Positions 61,946 to 64,000 of a DNA stretch of 64,000 nucleotides are shown piece after piece. This stretch comes from an uncultured Bacilli bacterium (GTDB lineage: Bacteria; Bacillota_I; Bacilli_A; RF39; UBA660). Where the stretch lies: positions 111,126 to 175,125 of the forward strand of contig CAKPJN010000002.1 in NCBI GenBank assembly GCA_934162665.1, written 5' to 3'. Position numbers and translations under genes: made by a program. A model generated the notes under the pieces. The model searched no databases and was not told the DNA's origin. It saw nothing but the letters and a program-made list of their open reading frames with translations. How positions within the stretch are numbered: position 1 is the stretch's first letter; every line of letters starts with the position of its first letter.

Positions 61946-62071
61946 ATGGCAAATAAAATAAGAACTTCTAAAAGTGTTGCTAGTAAAGCAAGTAGTCAAT
62001 TAAGAAGTAAAGTTACTTCATCTAGAACAAAGTCTGTAGCTGCTAGTGCTTTAAGGAATAGAAGCAAGTAA
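61946..62071 (+). CDS. 41-residue basic Ser/Lys/Arg-rich protein
   Basis: The frame starts MANKIRTSKSVASKASSQLR and ends SALRNRSK: about a quarter Ser and a quarter Lys/Arg, no acidic residue. A strong AAAGGAGG site precedes the ATG, and its stop shares a base with the next start (TAATG), so it is a real coupled gene. It could bind nucleic acid; small basic proteins with this Ser/Lys/Ala pattern occur in phage and plasmid-like elements. No family recognised. Confidence 0.65.
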   Translation: MANKIRTSKSVASKASSQLRSKVTSSRTKSVAASALRNRSK

Positions 62072-62394
62072 TGAGTAAAAGGGCTATTAGTGAATTAATA
62101 GAGTTAACTTTTACCTTTGTAATATTAAGTAGTTTTCTTGGAATCAAGGAAACTCTTAATATTATTAAACAAATATTATCTATGTTCAACTCTATTTTGG
62201 TATCATTTTATGATACTACTATTTTAAATGTAATGTTTAAATATTTTATTACTTTTCCAATAGTAGGTATAATATTAATGCATTTTGGTTCACCAAGAGG
62301 AAAAGAAGGGCATTGGATTGGTAAAATTTTATATTTTATAGTTGGATATGGAATAGGGTTTATTTTAGATTTTATTTCAAGATTAATATTTTAG
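62071..62394 (+). CDS. Small membrane protein of the element
   Basis: The 107 residues contain hydrophobic segments at about 9-26, 46-72 and 85-106 around a short positively charged loop (RGKEGHW). It is coupled to the basic 41-residue protein by a one-base overlap. I do not recognise it. A terminator follows, so the pair forms its own unit under the antisense-covered leader. Confidence 0.65.
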   Translation: MSKRAISELIELTFTFVILSSFLGIKETLNIIKQILSMFNSILVSFYDTTILNVMFKYFITFPIVGIILMHFGSPRGKEGHWIGKILYFIVGYGIGFILDFISRLIF

Positions 62395-62410
62395 TAATGT
62401 TTGTTAAATT

Positions 62411-62436
62411 GGGAGTACAGAAATGTACTCCTTTTG
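62411..62436 (+). terminator. Terminator after the small-gene pair
   Basis: GGAGTACA (62412-62419) and TGTACTCC (62424-62431) around a GAAA tetraloop, followed by TTTT. Confidence 0.7.
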
Positions 62437-62553
62437 CATGTTTTGTACAATTTCTTTTTATTTTAATTTATTATAAGATGAAAGCACCTAGGAAAAATAA
62501 TATTTAAAAGTGCACTTTTATTATCTCAAGATATATCTTATATATTGATTATT

Positions 62554-63060
62554 ATGGATAAAGAAGAATTCATAAATGTATTTATTTTAAAATCCGTATT
62601 AAGAGATAATAGATTAACTTTTTTAGAAAGATTATTATTAATTCATATAATAAGTCTTTGTAAGAAAAATGGTTATTGTTGGGCTACTAATAGATATTTT
62701 TGTGATATTTATAATGTAACACAAGTAACTATATCAAAAAGTATAAGTAATTTAGCCACCTTTAGTTATATTAAGGCTGAATATGATAATAAAGGTACAA
62801 ATAATTCTAAGCGTATAATTAAATTATCAGAGGTCTTAAATTTAAAAATAAAAAGTATTAAAGATAATTTTAATATAGGCTATAAACAAAACTTTAAACA
62901 ATATAATAATAAATTAAATAAAAAAGAAGATAGTATTTATTATAAAGATGAAGATGGTAATGAATACTGGCATGGTAAGTCAATACCTAAAAATGAGGCA
63001 ACTAGTGAAGAACAAGAAGAATTAAAAAAACTATTAAGTGATATATACGAGGAGGAATAA
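62554..63060 (+). CDS. Helix-turn-helix (replication-type) protein
   Basis: About 168 residues. The N-terminal half is a HTH_36-like winged helix: 'L-T-F-L-E-R-L-L-L-I-H-I-I' , 'G-Y-C-W-A-T-N-R-Y-F-C-D-I-Y-N-V-T-Q-V-T-I-S-K-S-I' . This domain is common at the N-terminus of phage replisome organisers and of plasmid replication or regulation proteins. The rest is charged, with an acidic end. The ATG at 62554 is chosen over a TTG at 62545; no good binding site is seen for either. It lies 22 bases ahead of a small palindrome. Confidence 0.7.
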   Translation: MDKEEFINVFILKSVLRDNRLTFLERLLLIHIISLCKKNGYCWATNRYFCDIYNVTQVTISKSISNLATFSYIKAEYDNKGTNNSKRIIKLSEVLNLKIKSIKDNFNIGYKQNFKQYNNKLNKKEDSIYYKDEDGNEYWHGKSIPKNEATSEEQEELKKLLSDIYEEE

Positions 63061-63080
63061 GAAATAAAATGAAAAAGACA

Positions 63081-63098
63081 CTCATAAAATTTTATGAG
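63081..63098. promoter_or_regulatory. Perfect palindrome over the next ribosome binding site
   Basis: CTCATAAAATTTTATGAG is an 18-base perfect palindrome. Its right arm runs into GAGGTGG, the binding site of the 32-residue gene at 63106, so an RNA hairpin would mask it. A 14-codon frame (63069-63113) runs through the palindrome and overlaps the next start, so its translation could open the site. Confidence 0.4.
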
Positions 63099-63105
63099 GT
63101 GGCTT

Positions 63106-63204
63106 ATGTTTAAAATTACGGAGACTTTTAAAAAGGATGACAATGCTCTTAATTTGGTGGATTTGTTAAATAAATATATAAAAAGTGTACTAATTAAAAA
63201 TTAG
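63106..63204 (+). CDS. 32-residue protein ahead of the recombinase (TnpW-like position)
   Basis: The frame starts MFKITETFKKDDNALNLVDL and ends in a Lys-rich tail; GAGGTGG precedes the ATG. Short proteins with a 'F-x-I-T-x-x-F' strand and a following 'L-x-D-L-L-x-x-Y-I' helix are often found just before large serine recombinases in Tn4451-like elements (TnpW group). The match is by eye and short, so the name is not applied. 77 bases separate it from the recombinase. Confidence 0.55.
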   Translation: MFKITETFKKDDNALNLVDLLNKYIKSVLIKN

Positions 63205-63281
63205 CACATTCGCGAGTTTGAATATAAAGTATTATACTTTAAATGGCTTTGATTGTTATACAAAAAAGAAAGGAGTAGTAA

Positions 63282-64000
63282 ATGTATAACGGATTGATAC
63301 AAATGCCAAATAATATTTATAGAGCTGTCATATATATAAGATTATCTGAAGCAGATGAAGGAAAATCTTATGAATCAGAAAGTGAAAGTATTACTAATCA
63401 AAGAAATTTATTAATGAATTTTGTAAAAGAAAAAGGATTTATATTTGTTGGAGAATATGTTGATGACGGATATTCTGGTACTAATTTTGAAAGACCTGGG
63501 TTTACTAAAATGATCGAAGATATCAAAAATAAAATGGCAAATTTAGTTATAGTAAAAGATTTATCAAGATTAGGTAGAGATCATGTTATGACAGGATATT
63601 ATATCGAAAACTTTTTCCCAGAAAATAATATAAGATTTATATCATTACAAGAAAATTATGATAGTGCAATTAATCAAGCAAGTAATGATTCATCAACATT
63701 TATAATTGCTTGTAATGATTATTATAGTAGACAAAATTCTATTAAAATTAGAAGTGTTTTAAATGATAAAAGAAAGAAAGGTAAGTTTATTGGAAGTAAT
63801 CCAAGTTATGGTTATATGAAAGATCCAGAAGAAAAAGGTCATTTAATACCAGATCCTGAATATGCACCAGTGGTTAAAAAAATATTTGAAATGGCTGCTA
63901 ATGGTGTAGGATTATCTGATATAACTTCATATTTAAATGATAATAAAATTAAAACACCAAGTAGTTTAAAACGAAAAAATCCTAATTCTAAAATGAGATA
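63282..64000 (+). CDS. Large serine recombinase, 3' part beyond window
   Basis: The frame is open to the window end (239 codons visible). The resolvase domain has the catalytic Ser at residue 22 in IYIRLSEADEG and the conserved VKDLSRLGRD near 91; the start of the Recombinase domain is seen as GSNPSYGYMKDPE and 'I-F-E-M-A-A-N-G-V-G-L-S-D-I' . It resembles TnpX/TndX-type enzymes that excise and integrate through a circular form. Start behind AAAGGAG. It is the expected enzyme for the insertion in the amidase gene. Confidence 0.93.
   Translation, partial: MYNGLIQMPNNIYRAVIYIRLSEADEGKSYESESESITNQRNLLMNFVKEKGFIFVGEYVDDGYSGTNFERPGFTKMIEDIKNKMANLVIVKDLSRLGRDHVMTGYYIENFFPENNIRFISLQENYDSAINQASNDSSTFIIACNDYYSRQNSIKIRSVLNDKRKKGKFIGSNPSYGYMKDPEEKGHLIPDPEYAPVVKKIFEMAANGVGLSDITSYLNDNKIKTPSSLKRKNPNSKMR

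Larger units (their letters stand above)
55406..64000. mobile_element. Integrated serine-recombinase element (left end to window edge)
   Basis: The element starts at or near the GA at 55406-55407, where amidase coding sequence stops making sense. It carries tnpV, a restriction-modification cassette, a repressor-protease/PIN pair, small genes, a HTH protein and a large serine recombinase pointing outward at the right. TnpX/TndX-type recombinases of Tn4451 and Tn5397 integrate at GA dinucleotides, which fits this junction. No relaxase or conjugation gene is seen in the visible part; the right end is outside. Confidence 0.75.

Noticed and set aside
1..64000. Possible Mycoplasma-type genetic code (TGA as Trp) because of the extreme AT content
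   Set aside because: whiA and map end with TGA at the conserved protein ends, and Trp codons in conserved genes are TGG. The standard bacterial code holds.
1..64000. CRISPR arrays, tRNA and rRNA genes
   Set aside because: No regularly spaced direct repeats and no tRNA-like cloverleaf or rRNA stretch was noticed in reading. A tRNAscan or covariance search was not possible, so a single missed tRNA cannot be excluded.

Overview
The window comes from a very AT-rich, low-GC Gram-positive bacterium (Bacillota). The best guess is a gut-type Bacilli/Erysipelotrichia-like lineage. The grounds are Firmicutes gene order (uvrA-yvlD-lgt-yvcK-whiA; the S10-spc-alpha ribosomal block followed by ecf-truA-rplM-rpsI), a complete Spo0A, CwlD-like and SpoIID-like sporulation-type proteins, and a Firmicutes-type EssC secretion ATPase. 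TGA is used as a stop codon (whiA and map end in TGA), so this is not the Mycoplasma code. No tRNA, rRNA or CRISPR array was seen. The lineage is inferred, not proven.

Layout. 1-1.5 kb: end of a repeat-bearing membrane protein and a small protein. 1.5-7.5 kb: uvrA, a YvlD-like protein, lgt, yvcK and whiA; hprK and rapZ, often found here, are absent. 7.5-7.8 kb: an apparently undescribed locus resembling a type I toxin-antitoxin, with a 29-residue hydrophobic peptide, a good promoter, a 15-nt 5'/3' fold-back repeat and a convergent antisense transcript. 7.9-20.6 kb: clpP, a DUF4176 protein, a TGS-nucleoside kinase and dispersed lower glycolysis (gap, pgk, tpiA, gpmI), interleaved with glycolipid-type envelope genes, spo0A (with a Spo0A box upstream) and a DUF4143 ATPase. 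20.6-22.2 kb: an XRE regulator and a Y-family polymerase. 22.3-36.6 kb: the large ribosomal block with secY, adk, map, infA, rpmJ and rpoA, but no rpmD. 36.7-41.5 kb: an SDR, a badly degenerate ECF transporter module, truA, rplM and rpsI. 41.5-50.8 kb: membrane proteins, a ZIP transporter, a CwlD-like amidase, a type VII secretion operon (essC, an EsaB/YukD-like gene, two tiny WXG-like genes) and a SpoIID-domain protein. 50.9-55.1 kb: a phospholipase C-like protein, an Abi_2 HEPN gene coupled to an HtrA protease, and an AbiEii-like nucleotidyltransferase.

From about 55.4 kb to the window end there is an integrated mobile element. It interrupts an amidase gene just after its GGGD motif and carries tnpV, a type II restriction-modification cassette (two m5C methyltransferases, an HNH nuclease, a PD-(D/E)xK-like protein), and an XRE-ImmA/IrrE repressor-protease fusion coupled to a PIN protein. 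Divergent from the repressor is an operon of small proteins whose leader is covered by a predicted antisense RNA. A HTH protein and a large serine recombinase running off the right edge complete the visible part. The repressor, the operator between divergent promoters and the antisense RNA together look like the switch that controls the element.
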